This document shows positions 45,901-56,869 of a DNA stretch of 64,000 nt, piece after piece. Within the stretch, counting starts at the first letter, position 1. Each line of letters starts with the position of its first letter. This DNA comes from Ceriagrion tenellum (Eukaryota > Arthropoda > Insecta > Odonata > Coenagrionidae), in assembly GCA_963169105.1 (NCBI GenBank), contig OY720635.1, positions 155,573,645-155,637,644 of the forward strand. The letters run 5' to 3'. A program made the translations under genes and the position numbers. The notes beneath the pieces were generated by a model. The model did not search any database. It was not told the DNA's origin and saw only the letters and a program-made list of their open reading frames with translations.

Positions 45901-48300
45901 CAGGCACGGAGAGAGACACAGATAGGGAGTTAATTCGTGAATTAATAAAATCCACGGAAAAGCTGTCCGATTCATAAATTATTTCTGCGACAACACGGCG
46001 GGGGTATAGTCACACGATGAAAGGGAGCTCCGCACACGATGAAAGGGCGGGGAACACTCCGATCCCCACGAAAAAGCCAAATGCAGAACTGGGCAATGGA
46101 AAATGTCAATAGTTGGGTCTTAATTTAGAAACAGAGCGGAGACGCCACGCTCCACCTACGATGGGTTCGCAGTGGGCCAATACACAGCGGTTCCTAAACC
46201 CTGTTTTCACGGAAAAAAGTGATTTTCTAGAATATTTTTTTAAATCAGACATCCGAATACCTGTGTTGCCATAATAATGGCACAGATTTATTTCGAAATG
46301 CCTGATAATAACAATGAACGGGCACTTAAAGTAAGGGGAACATAAATGGATAGATTTATATATTTTATGACACTAATATGAATAATATAACATGATTTCT
46401 AGATGACTATAAACAGACCGGCAGTTGTCAAATGGAATTGAGTTAGTATGACTCTCGACTATTCCTCTCACTGATTTGGTTAACTCAGCCTAGACAATTA
46501 TTACCTTAGACACGTTATTTGAAATCATTTCCCGGAGAAATATAAAAACGTGTTAAAATAAAATATCTACGGTAGAACAGGATATTCCGACTGAGCTTAT
46601 ACTGTTCGTCTTCACCTCCTCTTGCTGAAGGAAAAACGTTCAGCTGCACCAAGCTTCTTCCAATGAGGCAGTAAAATGCACTTGGTGAGAACATTTTGAC
46701 CTCGGTTTTTACATTGCTAAAGCCTTCAATTAGAGACTTTCAACAGAGTTTAAGAGAATTTACAAATGATGCCCTCCTTTTCACATTTTTCTGCAACGAA
46801 TATGAAAAAAAGATACTTTAATTGGTGTGCGAGAATGTTCAGCGCAACAACTAGCCAGCCCAAAGACTCGACCAACTCGCTTCGGAGGAACTTTCTGGCT
46901 AACTCAGCCATTTCACAGACCCTTTCATTCCAACATTAGTTCTAAGTTGTCAAGGCGCTATTTTACGTGCAAATTTTTGCTAGATAGTATCAATAGTTTT
47001 TATAAGAAAATAATTAAACATTAAATATTATTAAAACTTAGGATACGTAATTTTTCAACATTGTGTACGAAATGAAATTCACAAACACAATTTTCGAACT
47101 TAAAAAGTATTGCCTGAACGAGGTGGAGGGTGCGAACTTCTAAGGCAGATTTTTAGACAGGTGAAGTGTAGCAGTAAAACTTTTCTGTTTCTTCGTAAAC
47201 AACACAGAAAATGAAGTCGATCGACATGCGCATTAAATTGCACAAAAAGCGCACAAGGTCTGTCAGCTGACGACACCTGTACTTTTATTTCAAACATTTT
47301 TCCTCCGCATCCCATGATGCAAGAGGCATTCCACACAGCACCACACTCACGATGCGTAAACGGCGGTTGTGCGAGCTTTGTCACAGCTGCAAATGATGCT
47401 CCCTTTACGCGACTTTTTCATGATGAAAATAAAATAACGCGGGCAGAAAATTTACAACCACATGCAAATAAGGGTTTGCTTCAATCCTTAGATGATCCTC
47501 TCATATGCCGAGGAATAGCGGCATACTGCAAGCTGTGCAGCAATGTTGACTCTGGGGGGGGAGCACCTGCATATTAAGTTCGCGCGGACGCCCTTGGAAA
47601 TTCTACAAAGGTGATGCAATGGTTTGAATTACCCCTCAATGGTATCAATTACCCCACGAGGCGGCCTGAAGAATGCTCAGCTGTTAATAAACGCTCGAGT
47701 TCAAATTACCTGGCCCATCAGACCAGTGTTTAAAAGCCTTTGACGGACTTCGCAGCTCTGAAAGGTATTAATCACATAACACGGAACGCTTGCTCATTTT
47801 TTGCTAAAGCAACAGTCTAGCACATACATACTACGTGTAAAGTACATCTTATATACATTGTATATGCGAGTTGCAGAGCACCTGACTCTTGCATGAGAAG
47901 CCGTTGTGCTCCGTGGGGTAGGTACTGAAAGAGAAACATTGATGCAGATAACACCCAGTCTATTACCGTCGTTGTATCATTCTGTACCAACATACATGCA
48001 TCCAAAATTTGGCCACAGCTTCGTCGATTGAATGGACAGAAATGTGAATTTCAAGAAAAACCTTTCTTCGAAAACAGTCCCTGGAAGTTAAAACAAGACT
48101 AAAAAATTCACCAGTAAGTACGAGATGGGTGAAGGTTCGTCATTAATTCCATTACGTCCCACAATCATAAAAAGAGCAAAGAATTTATTTCCGCGCTCCT
48201 ATGACAATATTGCATTCGAATGGTTAGTGAATTACTGCAGATTTTAGGTATGAACCACAACTTTCCAAAAAAATTCACGATACCATACCGTTCAACTTTC
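42921..48300. other. No gene recognised
   Basis: Mostly AT-rich and unique-looking. 43621-43654 contains CCTGAAGATAAT, AAATATC, GAAACTC, resembling a degenerate PLE terminal motif. A CpG-richer patch lies at 45590-45920 with three overlapping plus frames, none recognisable. 47314-47577 has an 87-aa plus frame of unknown value. Confidence 0.3.
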
Positions 48301-48469
48301 AGTGGTTAAAATAAGCTTCCATTGGAATTTTTTATGACCCCCCGTGGGAAATTGACAATTTCAGGACTATTGCGACTACATAAGGACAACGATCGAAATT
48401 CAAAGGTGTTCGGGCCAGTACAGTCCTCGTACTACGGGAGTGGACGGAGTGACCGAAGTGCCGACGACA

Positions 48470-48823
48470 ATGACCTCTTCTCATGTTATCCTCGTGCTTC
48501 TCCTCGGCGGAGTCCTCGAGGGGACCTCGAGCAAGAGGCCGCTCGGCAGAAGACTGGGCAAGAAGGCCCATTCCATCGGGTCGATATCAACACTAACTGG
48601 CCTAGAGACGAAAATCGAGCGGCGAGGAGGAAATACGCTCGCTGCGGCGTTCTGTGGAGGGGAGTCGGAGCGAGGGTTGATAAATATGCGCAAAGGAAAA
48701 GCTTCAAGGACAACGGACACTCCCAGCCGAGGAGAGCTTCCCACCCGAGTTGGAATCCACATCAACACTTATGAAGCATTTCAGTTCTATTCAGTTCTTC
48801 AAAGGAGAGCATTTGATTCCTGA
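48470..48823 (+). CDS. Possible small secreted protein, unrecognised
   Basis: From the ATG at 48470 (ACAATGA context) the frame encodes 117 aa. It starts MTSSHVILVLLLGGVLEGTSS, which has the form of a signal peptide (hydrophobic residues 6-16, small residues at the cut). Immediately after come dibasic sites KR, GRR and GKK, as in peptide-hormone precursors where Gly before a dibasic pair gives an amide. But the peptides so released would be one or two residues long, which argues against a hormone. A single Cys is present (position about 65). An overlapping frame (48322-48774) is equally long and arginine-rich, so one of them is a shadow of CpG-rich sequence. The upstream GTACAGTCC at about 48418 could serve as an initiator. 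Confidence 0.3.
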   Translation: MTSSHVILVLLLGGVLEGTSSKRPLGRRLGKKAHSIGSISTLTGLETKIERRGGNTLAAAFCGGESERGLINMRKGKASRTTDTPSRGELPTRVGIHINTYEAFQFYSVLQRRAFDS

Positions 48824-49125
48824 AATTAAATCAAAATATTTTTACACAACTAAGTCGAGTAAAGAAAGGTTTTCCCGGCGTATCTGCTGATGTATTATTA
48901 TTGTTGTATATTGCATTCCATTTTTCATAAAATGGGCAAAACTGATATATTCCAATCAATTGTTTTCATGCTTTGCAAAATCCTGATTATTAAATGCCAG
49001 CGATGCTATTTATTTAAGGAAGGCAGTCTCCATACAGGTGACACATTTGAGTCTGCCTAAAGCTCCTATAATTTGTAAAAAAAACTTGTATGAAACTGTG
49101 GAGTAAAATATATTATTATTATATT
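48824..49125. other. No gene recognised
   Basis: AT-rich DNA between the small ORF and the inverted repeat. No feature supported. Confidence 0.3.
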
Positions 49126-49357
49126 ATAAATGTTTCTCGGGTATTCCACTGGGTTAGAAGGTCCCGCGACGTTTTGGAGAACGACTTGCTCTCCATCTTC
49201 AGGGGTTCTGAATCGAAGGATATGGTTCTGAAAATTTCGGAGAACGACTTACTCTCATCTTAAGAAGCCCTGAAGATGGAGAGCAAGATGTTCTCCGAAA
49301 TACTGGGAGACATGGACCTTCTTACCACATGGAATACCCGAGAAACATTTATAGAAC
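49126..49357. repeat. Nested inverted repeat with three PLE-type terminal motifs
   Basis: The outer arms pair ATAAATGTTTCTCGGGTATT with its complement at the right end (to 49357), then GGTTAGAAGGTCC with GGACCTTCTTACC. Inside each arm is CTGAAGATGGAGA, loop, TTCTCC(G/A)AAA, on the minus strand at 49163-49204 and the plus strand at 49268-49309, with a third degenerate minus copy at 49229-49264. These resemble the ends of PLE-type retroelements. No coding sequence remains. Confidence 0.55.
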
Positions 49358-49765
49358 CAAGCTCTTCCCGTCATTTTAAGTCTCATACTGGTAACACCAT
49401 TTATTTCGGAAAACACCGAAAGGGCAAAACTTTCCTAGGCCCTACGTACATGCCAAAAATATTTGGATGACTTCAAAGAGCGCATGAAAGTCACTGAACT
49501 TCGGGCTCAACAATGAACTCAGTAAGAGTAGCCCATAGAAGCAAGTAAAAAATGTTTTGGAACAAATTAAGATTCGTATTAATAGAAAGAGACGTTAACT
49601 CTTTGACAGGGGTTTGTCGATACATTATAATAATGTGTTGATATGCTATATGCCACTACAAATTAATAAATTATACACCAAAGTTCCCACAAACAGATAA
49701 CTCAAACGTAATTTCAATGCAATCAAGAATCACTAGTTACTTGTAATGTATACATGCAGTGGATA
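49358..49765. other. No gene recognised
   Basis: AT-rich, no supported feature. Confidence 0.3.
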
Positions 49766-50330
49766 TCTTACTAATATATAAAAATCTAGTGGTGTCTGTC
49801 TCTCTGTCTGTTACTCAATCACTCATAAACCACTCAATCGATTGAAACAAAATTTGGCAGGAAGATATTTGATATATATGGTTCATGCATAGGCTATAGA
49901 ACGAGGGCCTTGGGGCCTCAAGTGGGCCATTTCATCACCAAAAATTGGCCCTGGAAGATAATTCTTGCCTGTATTAGAAACGTAAAATATACCTTTACTG
50001 AATGTGCAACAATCATGGGGTTGTAAGTCACGCTGGGGCCCCAGAGGGCCCAAGGTTCTAGGAGAATGCTTTTTAAAAGCCTCATAAGTATTGAAAGAGT
50101 GAACCGATTTTAGTGAAATTTTCACACATGCAATCAGTATAGATATTTTAAGGAAATTGGGACTATAAGGAAGGCTCCTGAGCCCCAAGGGCTGCGTATT
50201 GGGCCGTCTTATGTGTTGAAAAACTCAAGTCTAAACATTTTGGTTCAAGTGCAGAGGTTTCTCTTTTTGCATATTTTAATTAGTTCTACTAAAGATAGAA
50301 GGCAACAGTTTTCGCCATTAGATGGTTAAA
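49766..50330 (+). mobile_element. Possible Helitron-like repeat
   Basis: TACTAATATATAAAAATCTA then TGTCTGTCTCTCTGTCTG, CACTCATAAACCACTC and GAAACAAAATTTGGCAGGAAG, then GAGGGCCTTGGGGCC. Repeats with this opening (ATATATAAAAA..., (TGTC)n, AAACC.CT..AC.GAT, AAATTTGGCA) are common in arthropods and often filed as Helitron-related. No RepHel protein or terminal hairpin was identified, so the class is uncertain. Confidence 0.35.
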
Positions 50331-50639
50331 AAATTGCAATTTCTTATTTTTTCATTCTATTTTCCTATACGAATAAAATTTCCCTAGAAATGGCATTTTT
50401 AATGTCAAAATCATGAATTTTACTCATGTCAACAATAGCATATTTCCTTGGTAACCGTGGAATTAGCATTAGCTTTAGAAGGGAAATGGGACCTTTACAA
50501 TGGCGGCTGGGTTTTATATCTAGAGATGGGTATTACAGTGGGAATCTAGGCCGTATACAGAAATGTTGCTGATTATGATATTTTTAGGGATATTTTTGCC
50601 TAAAATTGGAAAAATTCATTTCAAGTGGACTAATTTAAG

Positions 50640-50960
50640 TTGGACCCATGTAAAACAGGAGAATGCCACGATGTTATATTAATGCGGAAAGCCTCTGGAA
50701 TGCAAATGGCCTGTAGTTTAGTTTCCATATGTTACTGCAAAAGAATGTTGAAACTCGGTAAACATAATGTAATGCCGTTTTCATCTGCTGAATTAAAAAA
50801 TAAAACTAAAATTATAGCTGATTTGCCTAGAAAAAAAATACACCTCATGAGTGACTCGAACCTACAACCTATATGTCCTGTCTTTCTTCCATCTCCCGTT
50901 GAATTTCAATGGGTACCTTTGCTAGTGATTGATATAGATTTTGTTGATAACATAGCCTAA
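50640..50960 (+). CDS. 106-aa ORF, doubtful
   Basis: An open frame from a TTG codon, with the first ATG at about 50680, encodes cysteine-containing MQMACSLVSICYC, a lysine-rich middle and a hydrophobic end. No domain recognised. Following the Helitron-like tract, it may be repeat-derived or chance. Listed only because it is the longest frame in the area. Confidence 0.12.
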   Translation: MDPCKTGECHDVILMRKASGMQMACSLVSICYCKRMLKLGKHNVMPFSSAELKNKTKIIADLPRKKIHLMSDSNLQPICPVFLPSPVEFQWVPLLVIDIDFVDNIA

Positions 50961-51459
50961 TTACATGTAAGATGAATAATTTTGAAGTAACATGTATGGA
51001 TGACACCTAAAGAAAGAAATATACTCATCACACAATCATTCTTGGTTTCCCAAAGAGGATCAAGGAGCACTATGGAAAGTTCACATTGAGGGGAGCCATC
51101 CTAGATAGCACAGGAATTTTCGTATCTTGATACAAGGGGCGTAAATTAGGATACGAGAATTCGCACTTTGGGCGTTTGAATTGTTTCTGTGAAAAATTTT
51201 GTACCAAATAGAAAATGAATGAGTTTACATGCCCCTAAGGAGCGTGCACATCAGGAATTCATCAATGACATCCTGTCATGTGCGTCGATACTTTTTAAAA
51301 CATGAAAATTAATACTCGAAATACTCGTATCCAATTTGTCCCGGATACTAGTAGCCCCTTGGTACATAGGGTATCTCCAGCAGCTCAGGGAACTATTTTT
51401 TGTCTCGGATGAGGAGGAGGCTCTGCAACAAACAATTGCAAAACGATATGACTGTGCAT

Positions 51460-51713
51460 GAGATTTATTTCATTTAGGTTTAAACGGTTTAAACCCAGCC
51501 ATTTCAATATACTTCACCTCTCATCCTATATTTCATTCTTGTGAGAGAGACTCGTCACGATCTTCATTATTCGCAACTGCGAGTAGATCGGGTGCAGTTA
51601 CTCTCAAGTACAGCATTGAGCTGCAGCAAAAGGTCCAGTTCTTCTTGTACAAGGAGATTGGCTCGACTTCGTTTCGCAAGGACCGGCCACCAGTCTTTTC
51701 CCAGTTTTTCAGT
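51460..51713 (+). CDS. Possible exon of an unrecognised gene, donor at 51714
   Basis: One frame, open from a TGA at about 51457, reads SGAVTLKYSIELQQKVQFFL then YKEIGSTSFRKDRPPVFSQ and FFS at a GTACGT donor (51714). A second frame (51541 on) is also open but arginine/serine-rich. The exon could instead be 5' untranslated. The phase of the better-looking frame (0) does not match the exon at 55.2 kb, so another exon would have to intervene. Family unknown. Confidence 0.22.
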
Positions 51714-52566
51714 GTACGTGATTTTTAAGTATTATCTATTTTTTCCAAAATTGTAGTATTATGGTCATTTACCTGAGGTAATCGGTATTTACTTCACTAA
51801 CCCTCTTTCTATCTCTCCGTTTTAAGATTGTACATCACAAAGCTCATTATTGACGATTATTTTCTCATGAGTGATGTTATCATTCCTCGGAGTTGCTGGT
51901 GAATTTTGTGGGTACTTATTGGTGCCATATATGTACATGTTTCATATTTAGTACCTTTTCCTTCGGTTATTTCCGTTCGCAATATTTACAGTGTATTTGT
52001 TTGCACTTGAAACTATTCTTAGCTTGTAAGAAAGATTGAAATTTCAACAGTTTGGCAAGGGTAGGATACCTATCATTGAATAATGACTTTTTATGCAGAC
52101 GGTAAAGTTGATAGGTTTTGTGCATGTCGTACTTCATTCTATCTCAGTTGACGTAATGGCATGCAACGTCTCTATACTCCTTCCTCTTGCTTGATTCAAT
52201 CCTTCATAAGTGTTTTTGTTCACTTCATGTACATCCAGTGCTGTACTGAGTGGTTAGTGAGATTGGTCCCAGCCAAGGGTGCAGACAAGAATGTGTAGAA
52301 ATGATTATTTTGATTGACTTCTGCTAGAAAAGTATGAAATAAACAGGTGTGCAAGCTGGATTCATGTGAAGAGAGTGTGCACAATAAGATGTTATTGAAA
52401 GTGCTCCTTCCAATAAAAACATGTTGTATATACCAGTTGTATGCTAATATTCTCCTACCCATGTATTTCATTTTTCAGCTTCATGACTGGTGTGCTATTT
52501 GATTATTATTCATGTCTCTAATAAACTTAATGGTTGAAGGTGTAAATTTGTGGAATGCTACTACAG

Positions 52567-52755
52567 GCATGACGAAAAAGAAAGAACTCTTAGTATTTTC
52601 CACACTTGAAACTTTTATTCCCAACCCAGGTTTCGATTGCCTTGCCTTTGAAAATTTGAAACCTTTGAAAATGATGGCAAGGCGATCGAAAACTGGGTTG
52701 GGAATAAAAGTTTTAAGTGTGGAAAATACTAAGAGTTCTTTCTTTTTTGTCATGC
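52567..52755. repeat. Fold-back element, ~80-bp arms
   Basis: Left arm GCATGAC.AAAAAGAAAGAAC, CTTAGTATTTTCCACACTT, TTTTATTCCCAACCCAG is mirrored almost perfectly by the right arm ending GTCATGC. The loop, with TTTGAAAATTTGAAACCTTT, is about 30 bp. Frames on both strands through it encode nearly the same peptide. MITE-like; no target duplication resolved. Confidence 0.85.
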
Positions 52756-53027
52756 ATGTCTCTGGTTTTGCATTCATAGCTGAGGCGGCCATTTTGTAAT
52801 CCTGCGCCACCCGCTTTCGTATCCTGTCGTATGCAGTTTGGAGCTGACATTGTACATGTCATTATCTTGATCGTACACGGTTGGGTAGTATGTGGTATCC
52901 AGATACGAGGGGCGACACCGGCTACTAGTATCCACTTCGTCAATGGATTCTATCTATGTACGCATAAGATACGATGGCATCTGTGCTATCTGGGATATAA
53001 TTAAAAAGTTCCAAAACCTTGGAAAAT

Positions 53028-53189
53028 ATGAAGATGGACAGCAAACCAATAATGATAAAAATGTACACACCTTCGAAGAAGAGTATTGCTGACTTGACTG
53101 AATTCAAGGCACATGAATCTCCCACCTGGCCGGAGCACACGGTGAGCCTCCTCAAGAACCTAGAACATCAAAACAGGACAAGCTTTTGA
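53028..53189 (+). CDS. Small ORF or exon, unrecognised
   Basis: 53 codons from ATG: MKMDSKPIMIKMYTPSKKSI, ADLTEFKAHESPTWPEHT, then VSLLKNLEHQNRTSF and TGA at 53187-53189. A GTGAGC donor lies after WPEHT (at 53144 or so), so it could be the front of an exon. The composition (no low-complexity, balanced charge) is coding-like and the frame is open for ~10 codons upstream. It lies between the two other candidate exons of the region, but phases do not join cleanly. Chance cannot be excluded. Confidence 0.25.
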   Translation: MKMDSKPIMIKMYTPSKKSIADLTEFKAHESPTWPEHTVSLLKNLEHQNRTSF

Positions 53190-54376
53190 ATCACTCAAAG
53201 TTTCAAGCACTCAGAAAATCTTATTGCAAATCATTTGACCAGTCAGAAATTGAAATTATTCAAATTGAGAGCTTCAAAATTTGTATTCATTTTAATTTAT
53301 TTGCATTGGTTAGGAGTTTCCAACCACTGAAACTTAAAAAAGACAGACTACACCAGTCAGCTTTAAATAAACACTAAAGTGATTCAAATACATGATAAAA
53401 TGTTTAAAATAGTTATTTTGAAAGATATTTTAACAGATAACACCATCTGACTAAGAAAAGAAATCCTTTACACTAATTATCACAGCATATGAGATGAAAT
53501 ATACAATATGAAGACTTCAGAAGAATTCATGACAAATATGAGAAAAAAATCTCCTTGACTCGGGTACCATTTCATGGTAATTCAAAACAATGCTGGTAGG
53601 AAAGTGGTACTTTGGAACTACATGATTGCCAGCCCTATTTTGTATGTCCCTTACCCACTCTTGCAGGTTTATTACAAATACTTCTCTGCATACAGTATAA
53701 GGAGAAGCTTTGTTGCCGATGCTTCAATATTTACATAGCAAAGGTAATAAAAGAACGAAAAGATAAAATTAAAAACAAGAACATGTTAATATGCATAAAA
53801 AGAGAAACAATTACAAAGCCATACACTTTGCTGACACTTCTTTAGAGAGGAACTATCATAAGGAGGGCACTGGATCTGGCAAGGATTCTGAAGAGTACCC
53901 AAACAGCTCTGATGAAAAAATGAACTTGGAAGATTAATGTCAAGAAAACCCAAACATTGATTGATGGAAGAAATCAACAAGACAAAAGTCTCCATGAGGC
54001 TTGAGCAGTGAAAGCAGCAAAAAGCATATTAAACAGCTTCTCTCAGAAGTGGGGTCATTTGTGGTGGCAGGAATAAGAAAGAGTGAGAGGAACCGCTCAA
54101 GCAAAGAGGGCAATCTATGCACAGAGGACTCTACCAACAGGCATCAACACAAGCTTGAGAGTGAGGAGGCAATCCATTTAACCATATTTGTAGAGCATGT
54201 TTTCATGCCACAGTCAAGTTGGGACAGTACCAGTAGCAGAACAAAGAATATTGGAAGCAACTGAGTGCAATTACACCACAAAACCAAGAAATTCAGACAC
54301 AAAATTAATAATTTAACAACTCTAAGTACCTATTCTCATGTTTAAAACAATGAACTCATGGTAAACAGAAATCACA
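53190..54376. other. No gene recognised
   Basis: AT-rich. The 87-aa plus frame at 54001-54264 and a minus frame opposite it are both unrecognised. Possibly intronic if the candidate gene of this region is real. Confidence 0.3.
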
Positions 54377-54479
54377 TTTATACTTGAATCCATATTAAAA
54401 CAATCCTAGTACTTTTCTACTAGTATTAGTGGAAAAGTGCAAGGAGAGTTTTACTCGTAATATGGATTCAAGTATAAAA
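54377..54479. repeat. Hairpin repeat, ~100 bp
   Basis: TTTATACTTGAATCCATATTA is mirrored at 54459-54479, and GTACTTTTC.ACTA at 54409-54423 by TAGT.GAAAAGTGC at 54426-54440. No ORF. Possibly a tail-to-tail join of two element ends. Confidence 0.8.
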
Positions 54480-55231
54480 TAATTCCATGAAGTGACGCCT
54501 GAGGGTGTGAAGTTTATCAAATATATAATTACAAGGACAACCACACACATAGGATAAGAGGCTAGAAAAACTACAATCGTCCTGTTATTACAGGGAAAAC
54601 ATGAAAAAACTACAGGAAAAATACTGTTATGAGCATGTAGTCCCATTACATTTCTGAACTACAAGAGAAATTGTGTAATCCAACATCTAATTTAACAATC
54701 GGTATCTGTATTTTGTTGGTCTGAAAACAAAATTTCAAAAACTGCACAATGTAATGGTAACACCAAATACATATATCTCCAGCAATTAGAGAATGAATAG
54801 CATAGACAGAACCTAATATACATAACAGAAGCTCACGCTACTATCTTTCGTGTCCTCACATTTTACGTGGTATGAGGATTTTCATACTTTATCAATCCTA
54901 CATAACATTATATAGCTCCGGGACCTCTCAGAGATGACTCCTGAGACTTTTATGTCTCATGAACCAGAAAACACCTCAGAGATGTCTCCGAGTAGTCACT
55001 GACATCTTAACGCAATATTCGTTTTCATTCATCTATTTCACCCTGAGCATAAAATAAGAAAGAGTATAATACATCATATAATTAACTAGGTATCCTTAAG
55101 TGTAGCTCTTAATGTGTTGAAAAGTTGTGACTGCCAGGTGTGTTGGAGATTTGACTAATTATATTCATACAAATCACTGATCTCAAGTGCAAATTCAACA
55201 TGTATTTTCTCTGCTGTTTTCTGCTTCACAG
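54480..55231. other. No gene; contains a GAGATGTCTC-rich scrap
   Basis: 54915-55000 has CTCTCAGAGATG, TCATGTCTCATGA and CCTCAGAGATGTCTCC, related to the tract at 56870-57345. The remainder is AT-rich with no feature. Confidence 0.4.
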
Positions 55232-55237
55232 TAGCAG

Positions 55238-55337
55238 TTAGGAAACGTCATACCCAGGTCACTGACGAGGAAAAGGCATCAATAATGAAGAACTGGTTAC
55301 GACTGGCACCGCTCAGGTTGCTGAGGGAAAAATCCCT
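55238..55337 (+). CDS. Candidate internal exon, unrecognised protein
   Basis: A T-rich tract and TTCACAGTAGCAG give acceptors at 55231, 55234 or 55237, all in the same phase. The open frame encodes AVRKRHTQVTDEEKASIMK then NWLRLAPLRLLREKSL, a basic, helix-prone segment. Two donors are possible: GTACAT at 55338 (leaving two bases) or GTACTT at 55345 (phase 0). The first joins in frame to the acidic terminal exon at 56167; the second gives a short ASPVYTS end. It contains an internal ATG, so it could also carry the start codon. I cannot name the family. This is the most coding-like piece in the window outside mobile elements. Confidence 0.4.
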
Positions 55338-56166
55338 GTACATGGTACTTCATTTTTATTTTTTATAGCAACAGTACAGCAATATCAAATATTAACAAAC
55401 TGGATTTATTGTGTGCTCTTGCCTAGTATCAGGAGGTAATGACCACTTTTCATGAATAAGTTTAGAGGGTAAGGGTAATGGGAGGATTACATGGTTGAAA
55501 AAGAAAGGCAGAAAACTTGGTTATTCTTTTGAATTCAAGTAAATGGAATCATACTAATAATGCTTATGTGGTGATTTCTGTAGATTACTATTTTGGCATT
55601 CTCTTACTGAGGTAATTGGTTGGCCTCCAGAAAATATTATCAATAGATAGGCAGTGGTATTTATTTCAAATTGGAATGCATCTGTCCTAAAGTTCATAAG
55701 AAGAAGAAAACTTTTTTCAATTAGCATGGTTGTTATTGCATAACAATAATAAGCATCGTAGGTATATAGTGTAGATGGTTGTAAACAATCACATTTGAAA
55801 GACTTAATTTTAAGAAAATATTGATCATGCCAGAGGGCAGCAAATAGGGTTGTATTGGAATTTCAGGTGGTAAAAGGTAGGCAACTCAAAAAACAAAAGA
55901 GTTTGTAAGAGGAGGGATGTTGGGAGTAAATATGGGAGGTTATTCAAACAGTATCTGTTCTAGTTGTGTGCAAATTCTCTGTTGCTTTATGGATATATTT
56001 ACCTGCTAGGAATGAGATTTCAAAAGCAGGCAATAATCTATACCCACCACAATATTTTATCCACTAGTTAGTTGATCTTGGTGATTTCACAATGTAAAAT
56101 GCAGAATAGCAAATAATTTTAAGTGAAGGATGCCTTACCACCAAATCAATGTTTCGTTTTTTCTAG
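55338..56166 (+). other. Putative intron
   Basis: Bounded by GTACAT (55338) and TTTTTTCTAG (56166). T-rich and free of recognised genes. Only as good as the exon calls on either side. Confidence 0.3.
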
Positions 56167-56218
56167 GCCTCGCCAGTCTACACCAGCTGAAGAGATAGAT
56201 GCTGAAGATGTTCACTGA
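56167..56218 (+). CDS. Candidate terminal exon, acidic C-terminus
   Basis: After the acceptor TTTTTTCTAG the frame completing the phase-2 donor encodes PRQSTPAEEIDAEDVH and TGA at 56216-56218. The acidic end is typical of a soluble protein C-terminus. The last bases (GATGTTCACTGA) partly overlap in sequence with the tandem repeat that begins at 56221, so a repeat origin is an alternative. Confidence 0.38.
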
Positions 56219-56220
56219 AC

Positions 56221-56552
56221 AAAGATGTTCAGTGATTTCTCAAAAGGTGATGTATTATTGATGACTTATATAAAGTGGTGCCTTCAGCAGTTGATTCGGT
56301 ATCAGAGGACTATTTTTGCAGTTCAATGAATACATTTTTTATTAGAATTTATAAAAGTTGTGCATTACATTATTTTTTACTCTCCCCCAGCGCATTGCCA
56401 AACACTTGCAAAATCATTGAATATTTTACCAGAGCCTTGTGCAAAGATGTTCAGTGATTCCTCAAATGGTGATGTATAATTGATGACTTATGTACAGTAA
56501 AGTACATAAAAGTGGTAAAGTGGTGCCTTCAGCAGTTGTGTCAGTATCAGAG
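56221..56552 (+). repeat. Direct repeat, two units of ~90-110 bp
   Basis: AAAGATGTTCAGTGATT.CTC through TTGATGACTTAT to AGTGGTGCCTTCAGCAGTTG and TATCAGAG occurs at 56221-56308 and 56443-56552. The second unit carries a ~20-bp insertion (CAGTAAAGTACATAAAAG). It starts 3 bp after the candidate stop codon. Confidence 0.85.
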
Positions 56553-56869
56553 ATAGGACAGACTGTCCCTACAGTGGGTGCTAAAAATATAAATTTTTGG
56601 TATGTATGGTGTCAAAGTATAACAATTTCTCTCCCTCTCCACAAAAATGCATCCACTGGAAGAATGACAGAAATAATATCACATTCACTGGCACTTGAAT
56701 TCAGTTTAGATTAGCTAACTTATTCAGACATTTCAGATGCAAGACAAGCATCACGTGATAATAATTCTTGCCACCACAGATAATGTTATTATATTCCTGT
56801 CCTTATTGCAATTATACATCACTACTGCCTATGGAAATGGTAAAAATGATTCACAATGAATGATAGTGA
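56553..56869. other. No gene recognised
   Basis: AT-rich, no feature. Confidence 0.3.

Noticed and set aside
52481..52810. Mirrored plus and minus frames encoding nearly the same peptide
   Set aside because: Produced by the fold-back repeat at 52567-52755.
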